Below are positions 24,823-36,300 of a DNA stretch of 64,000 bases, piece by piece (within the stretch, counting starts at the first letter, position 1; the number at the start of each line of letters is the position of its first letter). The notes below the pieces were generated by a model that made no database searches, was not told the DNA's origin, and saw only the letters and a list, made by a program, of their open reading frames with translations. Both the position numbers and the translations under genes were made by a program. Origin of the DNA: Strigops habroptila (taxonomy: Eukaryota > Chordata > Aves > Psittaciformes > Psittacidae); contig NC_044301.2 of assembly GCF_004027225.2 (NCBI RefSeq), positions 17,319,255-17,383,254 on the forward strand, read 5' to 3'.

Positions 24823-25790
24823 TTGCCAATCTAAATCCATCTGAGCCACTTCAATCTTAGCAGGTTTATCCACTTGCTGATTGTTCTGGTGTTCCTCAGT
24901 GGCCTGACTCTTGGACACATGAGCATCTATGTGGCGTACCTTCACCACCAGGTTCTGCACCCGAGCAGCGATATCTTGCCACAGTGCAGCAGCCCAGATG
25001 GGTTTACCTCTGCGTTACCAGTTGCTCTGCTTCCATTGCTGCAACCACCCCCACAGGGCATTTGCCACCATCCATGAGTCAGTAGAGAGATAAAGTACTG
25101 GCCATTTTTCTCGTTCAGCAATGTCCAAGGCCAGCTGGATGGCTTTCACCTCTGCAAACTGACTCAATTCACCCTCTCCTCCAGCAGTTTCTGCAACTTG
25201 TCCCAGGGGCCTCCACACAGCTGCCTTCCATCTCAGATGCTTTCCCACAATGTGGCAGGACCCATCAGTAAACAAGGCATATATGCTTCTCACTTTCTGA
25301 CAGTTTATTATATGGTGGGGTTTCTTCAGCACACATCACCTCCTCCTCTGGTGACATTCCAAAATCTTTGCCCTCTGGCCAGTCCATGATGACTTCTAGA
25401 ATTCCTGGACGACTGGGATTTCCTATTCGAGGTCATTGTGTAATTAGTGCGGCCCACTTACTCCATGTAGCATCAGTTGCATGATGTGTAGAGGAGACCC
25501 TGCCTTTGAATATCCAACCCAGCACAGGCAACCCGGGTGCCAGGAGGAGCTGCGCTTCAGTGCCAATCACTTCTGAGGCAGCTCGAACCCCTTCATAGGC
25601 TGCCAGTATCTCTTTTTCAGTGGGAGTATAGCTGGCCTCGGATCCTCTGTATCCCCGACTCCAAAAGCTGTGGGGTCAACCTCGAGTCTCCCCTGGAGCT
25701 TTCTGACGGAGGACTAGGTAGGACCATTCTCCCCAGCTGTGGTGTAGAGCGTAGTTTTCACATCTTGTCTGGTCCGGACAGGTCCAAGGG
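24823..25790 (-). pseudogene. Provirus A RNase H and connection region
   Basis: Minus-strand remains of the connection and RNase H domains. An open 105-codon frame (25015-25332) has ALFTDGSCHIVGKHLRWKAA with the first catalytic Asp, then FAEVKAIQLALDIAEREKWP with the second acidic position. The connection region (25400-25790) has several frame breaks and stops. The 5' neighbour is the reverse transcriptase frame. Confidence 0.85.
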
Positions 25791-26762
25791 CTACTGCATG
25801 AAGTCTCGTTTAATTTGTTCAAAGGCTTGTTGTTGCTCAGGGCCCCATTTCAAATCATTGTTCATCTGGGTCACATGATAGAGAGGGCTTACAATCAGAC
25901 TGTAATTTGGGATGTGCATTCTCCAGAACCCCACAACACCTAAGAAAGCTTGTGTTTCTTTCTTGTTAGTTGGTGGAGACATTGCTGTTATCTTGTTGAT
26001 CACATCTGTGGGGATCTGGCAACGTCCATCTTGCCATTTTATTCCCCACAATTGAATCTCCTGTGCAGGTCTCTTGACCTTACTCTGTTTTACGGCAAAA
26101 CTGGCCTTCAGAAGGATTTGGATTATCTTCCTCCCTTTCTCAAAAACTTCTTCCGCTGTATCACCCCACACAATGATGTCATCAATGTATTGCAGGTGTT
26201 CTGGAGCTTGCCCCTGTTCCAGTGCAGTCTGGATCAATCCATGGCAGATGGTAGGGCTGTGTTTCCACCCCTGGGGCAGTTGATTCCAAGTGTACTGGAC
26301 GCCCCTCCAAGTGAAAGCAAACTGTGGCCTGCATTCTGCTGCCAAAGGGATTGAGAAAAATGCATTGGCAATATCACTTGTGGCATCCCACTTGGCTGCC
26401 TTTGCCTCCAGTTCATATTGAAGTTCTTGCATGTCTGTTATGGCAGTGCTCAGTCGTGGCATGACTTTATTCAGGCTACGTTGGTCTACTGTTAGTCTCC
26501 ACTCTCCATTAGATTTTCGCACTGGCCGTATGGGGCTATTAAAGGGTGAGCGGGTCCTGCTGATCACTCCTTGGCTCTCCAGTCTACAGACCAGCTTATG
26601 GATGGGAATCAGGGAGTCTTGGTTAGTGCGATATTGCCGCCGGTGCACTGTTGTGGTCTTGATTGGCACTTGTTGTTCTTCGACCTTCAGCAACCCCACA
26701 ACAGAAGGATCCTCTGAGAGACCAGGCAAGATGGACAGCTGCTTAATTTCCTCTGTCTCCAA
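25791..26762 (-). pseudogene. Provirus A reverse transcriptase
   Basis: An open frame of 323 codons covering the fingers, palm and thumb: FNSPIRPVRKSNGEWRLTVD, then WDATSDIANAFFSIPLAAEC (first catalytic Asp), LPQGWKHSPTICHGLIQ, and the active-site YIDDIIVWGD. The family's YIDD replaces the YMDD/YVDD of most retroviruses. The frame closes at 25791 within the connection. Upstream it should be continuous with protease, but a deletion separates them here. Of the pol domains in provirus A this is the best preserved. Confidence 0.9.
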
Positions 26763-27060
26763 GGCAGCGATACCAAAAGCCCATCAGTACCCTTTTGAGT
26801 ACAACGGGGTGCTTTTGCCCCTCCTTCCCAGTCAGGCTGATTTCATTCTCCAGTGCAGTCAACTCTTGGGATCCTCCTGTCACTCCAGAAATACAAATGG
26901 GTTCCACCCCTTGATACCTTGATGTCATCAGGGTACTCTCTGCACCGATATCTCCTAGAGCCTTATACTTCTGTGGGACTGGTGTGCCAGGCAATCTGAC
27001 CCATGCAGTCGAGTAAACCAAACTGTCCCTCTCCTCCACCTGCCTGGAGGCAGGCCCCCT
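26743..27060 (-). pseudogene. Provirus A protease, active site mutated and truncated
   Basis: The frame follows directly after the gag UAG (27061-27063) with no shift. The expected DTGA of an aspartic protease reads DIGA (KALGDIGAES), while provirus B has DTGA. About 62 bp containing the downstream conserved GIDYLRR block of provirus B are deleted, shifting the frame into 26743. Non-functional. Confidence 0.85.
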
Positions 27061-29433
27061 CTAATAGTGATCACAAGATTGTCCACTTATGTCTTGTTGA
27101 AAGGGTTTAGAATTCCTTATCACAGGAGCTGGAGTAAAATCAGCTCTTCCACTCCATCTGGGAAGCTGCTCACCAGAGACTGCAGCAGCAACTTTCCTGG
27201 GAGGATCATCCTTGACCGTTGTTCTCTCCTTCAATTCACACACCCGTTGCTCCAGAACTGAGGTAGGTTTTCCATCCCACTTTCTCATGTCTTCTCCGTG
27301 ATCCTGCAGGTAAAACCATAGGGTGGCCTGTGGCGTGTACCTCCCATATTTTCTCTCTTGGGGATCAGGTTGCATTCTCTTAATAGCTGACATGCAGGTT
27401 GGTACACATGGGGAGCTGGATAGATTGTATAAATCGTGTCTCAATTGTTTGAACTCCTGGGACAGTTTTTCCACAGCTGAAATGATGGAAGGGGTGAGAT
27501 TGTCTTCGAATTCTCGAAGTCACTGGCTCTCTTCATCCATTGTTGGTGCTGCTGCCTTACTCCAGGTCATTGATGCCAATGTGTGGGCATATGATGATGG
27601 CACAGTCCATGTAAGTTTCCACCACATGGGTCATGTACATTCACCTTCATCTGTATCTATGGATGCATTCCTGGCATCCGGCCTAAGATACGTGATCTCT
27701 AGAATGGCTGATTCCCTCAGGGTCTGGATGCTTCTCTCTATCATGGTCCACTTGGCTGAGCGACACATAACATCATCCTTGTAGGGATATCTTTCCTTCA
27801 CAGCTGCCAAGAGCCGCCTCCAAAGGCTGAGGGCTCATTTCTCTTTTGCCATCTGTCCTGGGTTCAGCTATAGCAGTCATTTTTCTCCTTCTTAGTAGCT
27901 GGTGCAGTGCTGTGTTTTTTAACTTTCAGCCTGGGAACAACGCTGATAACACCGATGTTTTTAGTTGTTGCTAAGTAATGTTTATTCCAACCAAGGACTT
28001 TCTGAGTCTCATGCTTTGCCAGGGAGGAGGGGAAGCCGGGAGGAAGCAGAGACAGGACACCTGACCCAAACTAGCCAAAGGGGTATTCCATACCACAGCT
28101 CGTCATGCCCAGTATAGAAACCGGGGGGAGTTACCCGGAAGGCCCAGATCACTGCTCGGGTCGGGCTGGGTATCGGTTGGCGGGTGGTGACCAATTGTAT
28201 CCTCTCCCCTTGTTATTTCACTAATCATTATTATCATTGGTGGTAGCAGTAGTGGTTTTGTATTATACCTTAGTTGCAGGACTGCTCTTATCTCAACCCG
28301 TGGGAGTTACATTCTTCCGATTCTCCTCCCCATCCCTCTGGGAGCGGGGGGAGGAAGGGGGGGAGTGAGTGAGCGGCTATGTGGTTCTGAGTTACCGGCT
28401 GGGCTCAAACCACGACACAATCACTTTGTCAAATCCTCCTTCCCTAGCAAGTGATCCCAGCTGCTTGGTTTCCATACCTTCGAGTTTGTGGTCATTGGCC
28501 CAGTGTCCCAGCATCGGAGCAACCAGGTGACGATGTGCTTCCCTGGAAGACGGGTGAAATCTTTTCGCATATTCCGCAGCTCAGTCGAGGTCAGGGCTCG
28601 AGAAGTTACCTCTTCTTTTTCTTCCTCTTCCTCTGATTCATGTATTAATAACTCTTGTTCAGATGCCTTTCTCTGTAGTACGCGCACTGGGTCTTCATCT
28701 TTCGTCACTGTATGGCTTGCTCTTTTTGCCTCTCACTTGCTTTTCCCCTTGCTTATGGGGTAACCAGCATTGGCGTGGATTGGTCCTTTGGTTTTGCTGC
28801 AGTGTCTGTCACTGTGGTTGGAATGGCTGCAGTGTCTGTTGTTGGGGTTGGTGTAGTTGCTGTGCTTGGGGGTTGGGTATTTGTGTTGTCTGTTTATTTG
28901 CCATCAGATCCAGAGACATCTTTTTCCAGAGACACTCTGTAAGCGTAGGCCAAGCCCCAGCACGTTCCAGCTAGTTGTCCCTCTCTGGTATTGACAGGAC
29001 GACAGCACACCTAGTTTAAGTGTTTTACTAGTTTTTCCGGATTTTGCAATTGTTCAGGGGCGAAGTTCCAAAGCACTGGAGGGGCCCACTGGCCTAGATA
29101 CTCGCCCATGCTATCCCACACACCCTGCCACTCATGACCGTCCAGCCTCAGGGAAAATCTTTTGGTGGTCCTCTTAGAATGCCGTTTAACCTTAGACAAG
29201 ACCCGAACCCAACCCTGCTTAACTTTCAAGATCAGACGAAATAGTGCATTCTCAAGGTGGGATGGCCATGGGTAAAACACACTGTGTATGTGTGCCAACA
29301 TGCTGATCCCCAGCACAATCAGCAGGCAGGTCTCAAGGGTATTCAAAGGCCATCCAAAACCTTCAGAACTCTCAAATGCTGCTGTAAATAGCCTGGTGGG
29401 GGCGTGGGGGGTTTGAGGGAATGTCTCCTTCAT
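27061..29433 (-). pseudogene. Provirus A gag, interrupted and multiply broken
   Basis: Starts with ATG at 29433-29431. The first 140 codons have a hydrophobic segment (LETCLLIVLGISMLAHIHSV) followed by a basic stretch, and end in a stop at 29011 where provirus B has Glu. Next come a short Thr/Pro/Ala-rich tract (about 28780-28900), an acidic run, and the capsid-like block MRKDFTRLPGKHIVTWLLRC. A solo LTR (27854-28417) splits the gene. The final part (27061-27474) ends in UAG. I see no CCHC zinc knuckle in any frame of the C-terminal part. Confidence 0.8.
27854..28417 (+). mobile_element. Solo LTR inserted in provirus A gag
   Basis: 564 bp, TGTCCTGGGTTCAGC to CAAACCACGACA, almost the same sequence as the one at 6426. 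Flanks are CCATC (27849-27853) and CAATC (28418-28422). Provirus B's uninterrupted gag reads GCAATC there, so this is a 5-bp target duplication with one later change. Inserted antisense to the host provirus, so younger than it. Confidence 0.92.
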
Positions 29434-29726
29434 AGGTTGACCCTCCGAGGAGGAAAAAAAGGTGTGTAATTGCTAAAAATTCCCATTATATACCTCCCAA
29501 AGTATAGAGGTGATGACCACGCTGGGAACTCAAGCCAGACCAGTTTCATGATCAATGCATCTATTGTATTACATGTCATTACCATGAAGTACAGTGAAAC
29601 AAGAACCTTAGCCCAGGCCCCCCAGCCGATAAACACTAAAACAGCAAATACTGGCTGTAAGTAAGGTACAACATGCTGAAAATCCGAGACCTAGCGCAAC
29701 AACTCTGAGAGCAAATAAATCAACAT
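29430..29726 (-). pseudogene. Upstream ORF of provirus A, hydrophobic, overlaps gag start
   Basis: A 98-codon frame begins with ATG at 29726, carries one stop (TAG, 29691-29693, codon 12), and ends TGA at 29432-29430. The TGA overlaps the ATG of the next frame as ATGA. It encodes a hydrophobic stretch (VFAVLVFIGWGAWAKVLVSL, then YFMVM) likely to span a membrane, then LIMKLVWLEFPAWSSPLYFG. In the related leader at 23698 codon 12 is Leu, so the stop is a private mutation. No function is known to me; it could be a leader peptide or an extended N-terminal Gag product. Confidence 0.6.
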
Positions 29727-29821
29727 TGTGACAAGTGACTATTAATCTGAAACAATGAATGCTTATCACACATGCGATTAGGCACACTCTGGTCAGATCC
29801 GTTGTTATCTCAACCCTTCGT

Positions 29822-29839
29822 GCCCCATGTTGGGTACCA
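29822..29839 (-). promoter_or_regulatory. Provirus A primer-binding site
   Basis: Minus strand TGGTACCCAACATGGGGC, eight bases inside the LTR end at 29848. It matches the complement of tRNA-Lys(CUU) at all but three positions, and the mismatches differ from those at 23585-23602. Confidence 0.7.
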
Positions 29840-29847
29840 CAAAGAAC

Positions 29848-29897
29848 TGTCATGGTTTAAGCCCAGCTGGTAACTCAGAACCACGCAGCCGGTGGCA
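29848..29897 (-). mobile_element. Truncated 5' LTR of provirus A
   Basis: Only the last ~50 bases of the LTR (U5 end, + strand TGTCATGGTTTAAGCCCAGC to GCAGCCGGTGG) remain before unrelated sequence. The U3 promoter and R are absent, so this provirus cannot be transcribed from its own 5' LTR. Confidence 0.85.
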
Positions 29898-32702
29898 ATG
29901 ATTTTTATGTGGGATTATTTATACCTGTCGTATTTGGAATCAGACATAGTTAATTAAAATTATTGGGATTTGAAGAAACTTTACCTTTTCCTTTGCCTTT
30001 TGATTCTAAGAAAAAAAGAAAATATATGTGGGAGAGTGCAGTTCTTTAGCAGCAAGGCAAGGACCTGACAGCACTGTGAAACCTACTTGTCTTCACTTCC
30101 ATGCCTCTGCTTTCATGGAAGTGACTATTTATCAGAGGGATTTTTCTCACCTAAACTGCAGCTCTTTCTTAACTATGTCAGATCTGTATGCAAATGTAGC
30201 CATGAAAAATTAGCAATTGCACAGGGAACCCCTTTCCAATGATACAACATATCAACATGCCAGGTTAGAACCTCCCTTTTATGGTCAGAGGTGCAATCAC
30301 CTGTGAGGCACCCACTTGTGAAACACACCAAGGGAAAGGCACAAGCTCAGAGGGGTTCAACATATGCTAGTAAGCCTGCTATGTTGGGGGAGCCTATCCC
30401 TCACCAGCAAAACTGTGCCTCTGTAAAGTAAGAAATAAAAGAATTCATAAGGTAGGAGAGACTGTGTAGGAGGATATGCAGCCATGTAGCCCAGCAATTA
30501 GAGCTTACTCCATGGAGAGGGGAATCCTGGGTCTTGGTCCCTGCTCCCAGGCTGATCAAGGATTGTGCAAAAGCACAGCAATGAATCCTGGAGCCCCAGG
30601 ATCTTCCCTTCTTTTCCCTCTCCTAAGGGGTCTGAAGTCCTGCATCAGAGCACTCAGCCTCTGTGCTTCACCAGACCAAGGGAGGTTCTCTGGGGTGAAA
30701 TTAAATTTTTACACCAATTTGAACATTGATTTCTTATTCTAACTGTCCAGCTATACTAACTGGCATATATATGTCTTTTCTCTGCTGTGCTGCAAGATAA
30801 AACTTTAGATCTTTTACTTTAACCTTTAACCTTAACTTCAGTGCTTCACCATTAACATTTGTTAGCCAGAATATCCTCTTATATCCCACCAGCCAGCCTA
30901 GGATGCACATCCCCATTCAGAGGGCCTGGGGAATTTATTCTGCATGTATGATTTTGTTATAGTTAAAAAAATAAATCTGAATATTATTCCTTACTGAGGG
31001 ACTTTACTCCATGAGAGAGACCTCCACCAGAGATCCTTTTCAGCCTCATCCAGAGCACATGGTTTCACCTACAGAATTTCAAACTATACACCACAAGCGC
31101 CCTGCAGATCAGGAAGATCTGAAGTCACTTTCCTTTTATGGCACCAAATAAAACCATGGAAATTACACAGAATTTTACAGCAAAACTTTTCCAGCTCAAC
31201 TGTGGTAAAGAATGGAAAAGAAATAAAAGGAAAAATTAATATGGGGCACATTCAGACACAAAAGTATTACAAAATTGCAGTAAAGTTGTCTCAAAGCAAG
31301 GGAAAGTGGAATTTTCTTAAATCGAATAACAGGAAGAGCAACATTTCTGTGTACATGTCCTGAACTGAATTTTAAACCTAGAATAACTGTACATAAATCA
31401 AGAAGTAAGTGGTTCTCCCTAGACACTCAAAAAGAAAGGTAGTCCTGTTCTCAGCTTCATGTTGCTAGTGGTAACGTTTCTTGAGTCCAAATATATGTTA
31501 TTATTATCACCATTGTTATTTTTATTATCAATCTCAGGCTGTGTATGTCAATCTATCTCATCACTTCTGAGGCCAATATAAGTGACAGAAATTGGCAAGA
31601 GTAGTAGTTTGGGGAAAGTGACAATAACTTTTTCTTTAAAAAAGCTTAACTCTTAGACTCTCCCAAGCTGATCTCTAGTTATTCCTTGAAAATTAAATTG
31701 CTGTCAATTACTTTCCAGTACACAAACCAGAAATATCTTACAGCACATTTAGCTCAAAGTAGATCCATTTTGAATATGCCACATCATCTACCATAATGAC
31801 ACAGCACTTTTACTGTCACATGCTGTACATATATGTTTTTAAAAGCAATTAATTTATTCTTCATTCCTACATGGTTCTGTTATATGCTATATTTATTATG
31901 CACTAAAAATTACTAGTAGACACAGAAAATAAAGCATGTGTGCTGCATTGATTCCTAGTAACTGTAATTGAAATATTCTCCATATCTGAAAAACTAGAAT
32001 GCAAATAGCCATGTATAGATCAAGCCCACAGAGCAATAGTTTTTCAGGAAAAGCCAATAGCACATTGAAAGTACATAAGTTAATCTGGTATAAGAATTAA
32101 GACTTCTTGGATTCTGCTCACCATTAGCAAATATATCCATTTGGATGTCCTCAAAACCAGCAACATACAAGAAGCATCCAGACTTTTATATTTGTCATTA
32201 TTCTTGTGTTTGAATAAACAATTCCTTTTCTAACTATAATTCATTCATTTATTTGCTTGTGCTCTTATTTCCTTTGGAATCTCTGTTATGGAAAAATCCA
32301 CAGCCAAAAGGGAGGCATAAGTAAAAAATTACAAAGTTTCCACATAGAGCTCTGTCACTGGTATGGCATATTGCAAACCTGTGGGTCTCCCTAGAGACAT
32401 CACTGTCAGCAATATCAGCACTATCTGTGGTATTTGCAGCATGCTGATTGGTATCTCAGCACCAAAGAAAATATTTTTAAAGGAGTAGAGTCAAAATCAA
32501 CTCTAGTATCGTCTTCTGTCAAGCCCTAAAATTTGGAGGCTTTTTCTACCTCTTTCCCTAATCCAATGTGTCTCCTTCTCTTCCAGCTTTCATTTAAAGT
32601 CTTAAGTAATAAGTTTATGGGGGAAGAAATGGAATTTGCCATTAACTCTGGGATGAGACAGTCTAGGATTTGTCCAAACCTCCCTGGCAGAGGTGCTCTA
32701 GA
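29898..32702. other. Unique AT-rich sequence, no gene seen
   Basis: No exon, including none resembling the missing last PRKAA1 exon, and no recognisable CR1 or LTR. A possible old SINE is annotated separately at 30478-30560. Short open frames are not convincing. Confidence 0.55.
30478..30560 (+). repeat. Possible ancient tRNA-derived SINE
   Basis: GTAGCCCAGCAATTAGAGC resembles a tRNA-type A box and CCTGGGTCTTGGTCCCTGC, 40 bases on, resembles a degenerate B box, the arrangement of amniote tRNA-derived SINEs. No conserved core or tail is clear. It is too mutated to be a tRNA gene: a paired acceptor stem is not evident. Confidence 0.4.
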
Positions 32703-33324
32703 AAGCCTGGGTTCAGCTGTAACTTTTCTCCTTCTTAGTAGCTGGTGCAGTGCTGTGTTTTTGACTTTAGTCTGAGAACAATGCTGATAACACACCCATG
32801 TTTTAGTTGTTGCTAAGTAGCACTTACTCTGGTGAAGGACTTTTCAGTCTCCCATGCTCTGCCAGTGAGGAGGAGCACAAGAAGCCGGGAGGAAGTAGAG
32901 ACAGGACACCTGACCCAAACTAGCCAAAGGGGTATTCCATACCATAGCACGTCATGTCCAGTATAGAAACTGGGGGGAGTTACCCGGAAGGCCTGGATTG
33001 CTGCACGGGTCGGGCTGTGTATCGGTCAGTGGGTGGTGAGCAATTGTATTGGACATCACTTGTGTTTATTGTTTTTTTTCCCCTTCCCTTTTTAGTTTTA
33101 TATTCTTTCCCCTTGTTATTTCCTTTATCATTATTATTATTAGTGGTGGTAGTAGTAGTGGTTTTGTATTATACCTTAGTTACTGGACTGTTCTTATCTC
33201 AACCTGTGGGGTTTACATTCTCTCGATTCTCCTCCCCATCCTGCTGGAAGCGGAGGAGGAAGAAGGGGGGAGTGAGTGAGCGGCTGCGTGGTTCTGAGTT
33301 ACTGGCTGGGCTTAAACCATGACA
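32703..33324 (+). mobile_element. Solo LTR, long subfamily
   Basis: Recognisable from CCTGGGTTCAGCTG to TTAAACCATGACA; the first three bases (expected TGT) are altered. It carries the long-subfamily insert (TTGGACATCACTTGTG, then TTTATTG). No viral internal sequence adjoins it. Target duplication unclear. Confidence 0.85.
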
Positions 33325-36300
33325 CCAAGAAAGGGAGTTCCTTGGCTAATGCACTGTTGTGAGGTTTCTTCTTAAGGGAATTTACCTCATCCTATCACAT
33401 TTTATAAACTCATCTCAAATACTTGCAATGAGTAAATGTGCTTAAAATTGTAATAATAATGTGAATTTTATATCTACTCGTATATATGTATTTGTGTGAT
33501 TTATATTTTCTCATTTGAAGAAAAAAATGCTGTGACTTTTGGAAGTTAGTACTAAAGGTCTTGACTTGTTAAAAGGCTTCAGAAAATGTTTTGTGGATAA
33601 AGGGCTGCAGAAGTCTGTGATGCACAAGAAACTTTTCTGATGTCTGTGTACAAGGCATGGACTCTTTCGCTGCTGGAGCCACTTCCAGTCAAATATTACT
33701 ATTCCAACTGGGACATTGTTAAACAAAGGCTCATTCTCGTCTGAACTAAATGCTGACTAGTTTTAACGTCTTGTTAGTTAAAACAAGTTAGCTTTGCAAT
33801 TCAAAGCCTTTTTGGCTATGTAGACAAGTTCCCAGTGACTGGAGGAGACAGAGGTATGCTCTGAGGTCTGCCATTCCCAGAAGAGAGTACATCTCATAAA
33901 ATGGCATACTTGGTCTTAAGGAAACACCAATGATTTTGATCTGCAGTTTGTGTATCTTTTCTCAGCCATGATGAAAAGAAATGAGAGTCATCTTTTTTGC
34001 ACTTTGACCCCAAACTTCCCTTTTTATTTACTGTTTATGACCACCTTAAATCTTCATTGACTTGCTCTGCAAAGAACAATTTATGCAGTCAATAGAAAGA
34101 CCTATTGGTCAGAAGTTAGCGATAGTGTTTCCTGCAACTGCCCAAACAACATGCAGTGTTCTATCTACAGTAGTTTTATTACAAGTAAAACAAAAGCACA
34201 ACAGTCCCAAACAGATGGATCAAGTGCAACCCCCTTGAAATGAAAGTATGTAAACCAGGAAATCTGGGATTTTTACAAGGCTAAGCTGTAAACAAGCTTA
34301 GTAGACAGATACATCAAAGTTTAAAGGTATAATATATAAACATGTTCATGAATTCCAGGATAGTCTTTTATCTCAGCTGACATCATTAGTATGTTTGTCA
34401 TTGAATGCCTTCAAGAAAAAACAACTTTCTCACTTGTCTCAGAAAAATTGTTAGCACTGCCATTATATCTGGCAATGGTACATTAATGCAATGCATGTTT
34501 TTTTTCTTCTAAGTGTAGCGACAGTTAACTAGGCTTTTGGATTTGGAAATCTTAAAGAAGTTTCCAAATGACAGTTAGAATTGTCATAGTCATTAAGTTG
34601 GGCAAATCTAAGGGTCAGGAAAGTGATGCTTACCTAAAATGGCAGCTGTTCTGAAGGCTCTTTTACATCAAAGTCTAGAAAACAAATCAGCAAACGAAAA
34701 CTGTGCCTAAATTAAAGATCTTTCCTGAATTAAATGTAGACACATTTATCTACATTATCTGTCAGCTTATTTCAGGGTCATCTTATGATGAAAAAAGTAC
34801 AGAAAACTCTGCTTACTGTTTTACCCTTGGCAACTGTAAGAACCCATTTGTCAAACTTCAGAGGAATCTCTAGGAGACAGCAGCACAGTATGTCAGCTTT
34901 CACAGCAGTTGGCAGAAGACAGGATATTCATCTGCTGTAAAAGCAGTTTTACTGAAATCCTACAAGTTGTTACAAACAAGTTTGATTACAATATAAAGTC
35001 ACTGTGAGGTCAGTCATAGTCAACAGCAAACCCTGCCTGTTACTAAGTCAAGGTAAATAGCAATATTAGTCTATATTAGGCTTAATTTGAGGTTTAGCTA
35101 GTTAATCTTTCTCTGATCTCACTCCATAATCCTAAAATAGACTAATACAAAAAGTTTTAATTGGCAACTGTCAGTATCTACAATCACCCTTCAAAGGCAT
35201 CTAAGGCAGGTGGTAGTCTGCATAGCCTTCCTTATAAATGCTGTCTACCTTTTCAATCTTGCAGTGCTTACACTGAGCATCAGAAGGGGATGGTCTTCTA
35301 ACATCTTGTTCATTGTTTCTGCAGTCTTAATCCCTAGGTCATTCGTTATGCAGCATTACAATGAACCCACTGCAAATGGTTTGATTATGTGACATGCCCC
35401 AGCCACACCAATTGCTTGTAAATTCAGAAGTGTGCTGTTCCCAGGAATTTCTGGGGGAACATATTGCTACCATCATATAACAGGACTCTGACAGAGAGGT
35501 AAGAGACTATAGCCAGATTTCAGGGAGCACTGATTCACTGCAAAATGACATTTTGCATAAGGCCACTGCATGAGGTCTGAAGCAAGTGACATCTTAGACC
35601 TGCACATTTAATAAGCAAACAGAAAATATTTTGCCATATAAAGACTAGAGCACACAGGAGAAGTCAAGGGCATTGCAACGTAGCCTGCATTTTTGCAGTT
35701 CTATGCAGAAAAGCCACCACAGACCCTGAGAGCTATTTTTCTATATTGCCAAATAGCCCTTTTTCCAGTAAAGCTAATTAGTTTGAATCCAGCATGATAC
35801 AGACTTGGCTATACTTTCCAGTTGTTGGACTGGCTCCTTTTCCTGCCATCCGTGCACTGGAATGTATTATAGGGTTCACATAGCCAAAGAATCCTCTTCT
35901 CTCTCAGGCAAGGCTTCTGTTACAATGACATTAATGCCCTCAGAGAGGGTGCTGATAGATAAGTAAGAATGAGACCATTACATGATTCCCATGTAAACCT
36001 TCTCACGATCACCTCATAAAGCAAGAAGGTTAAGGACAGGAACTCTGTGACTCAATCCAGTTCTGGTATGCACTCCCAATATCCTCATTTGCTATGCTGC
36101 TAGCTGTTATTCCTACATGCCACATCCATCCCACACTGCTGTCAGGAGATTAAAAAAAAAAAAAAACACAACAAAAAACCAACAAAAACACTAAAGCACC
36201 AAAGCTGTGCGTATCTCAATTTCATACTGGATCTAATCTAAAATTCTCAGATGCAGTAAAAGAACTTAGCACAGTCAAAGCCAGAAGAGTTAAGCTGATT

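Larger units (their letters stand above)
21327..29897 (-). mobile_element. Provirus A: env-less ERV, rearranged
   Basis: Read on the minus strand: a 50-bp stub of 5' LTR (29848-29897), primer site (29822-29839), upstream ORF, gag, protease, reverse transcriptase/RNase H, integrase remnant, and a 3' LTR (21327-21947). It is interrupted by an opposite-strand LTR, leader and CR1 (22960-24822) and by a solo LTR (27854-28417). The same family and gene order occur in provirus B at 56911-63416. There is no env and no complete reading frame. Family assignment (spuma-/ERVL-like, class III) rests on the 5-bp duplications of its LTR relatives, the lysine-tRNA-type primer site and lack of env; it needs a pol phylogeny. 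Confidence 0.85.

Noticed and set aside
30478-30560. Functional tRNA gene
   Set aside because: No paired acceptor stem or anticodon arm; only box-like segments remain.
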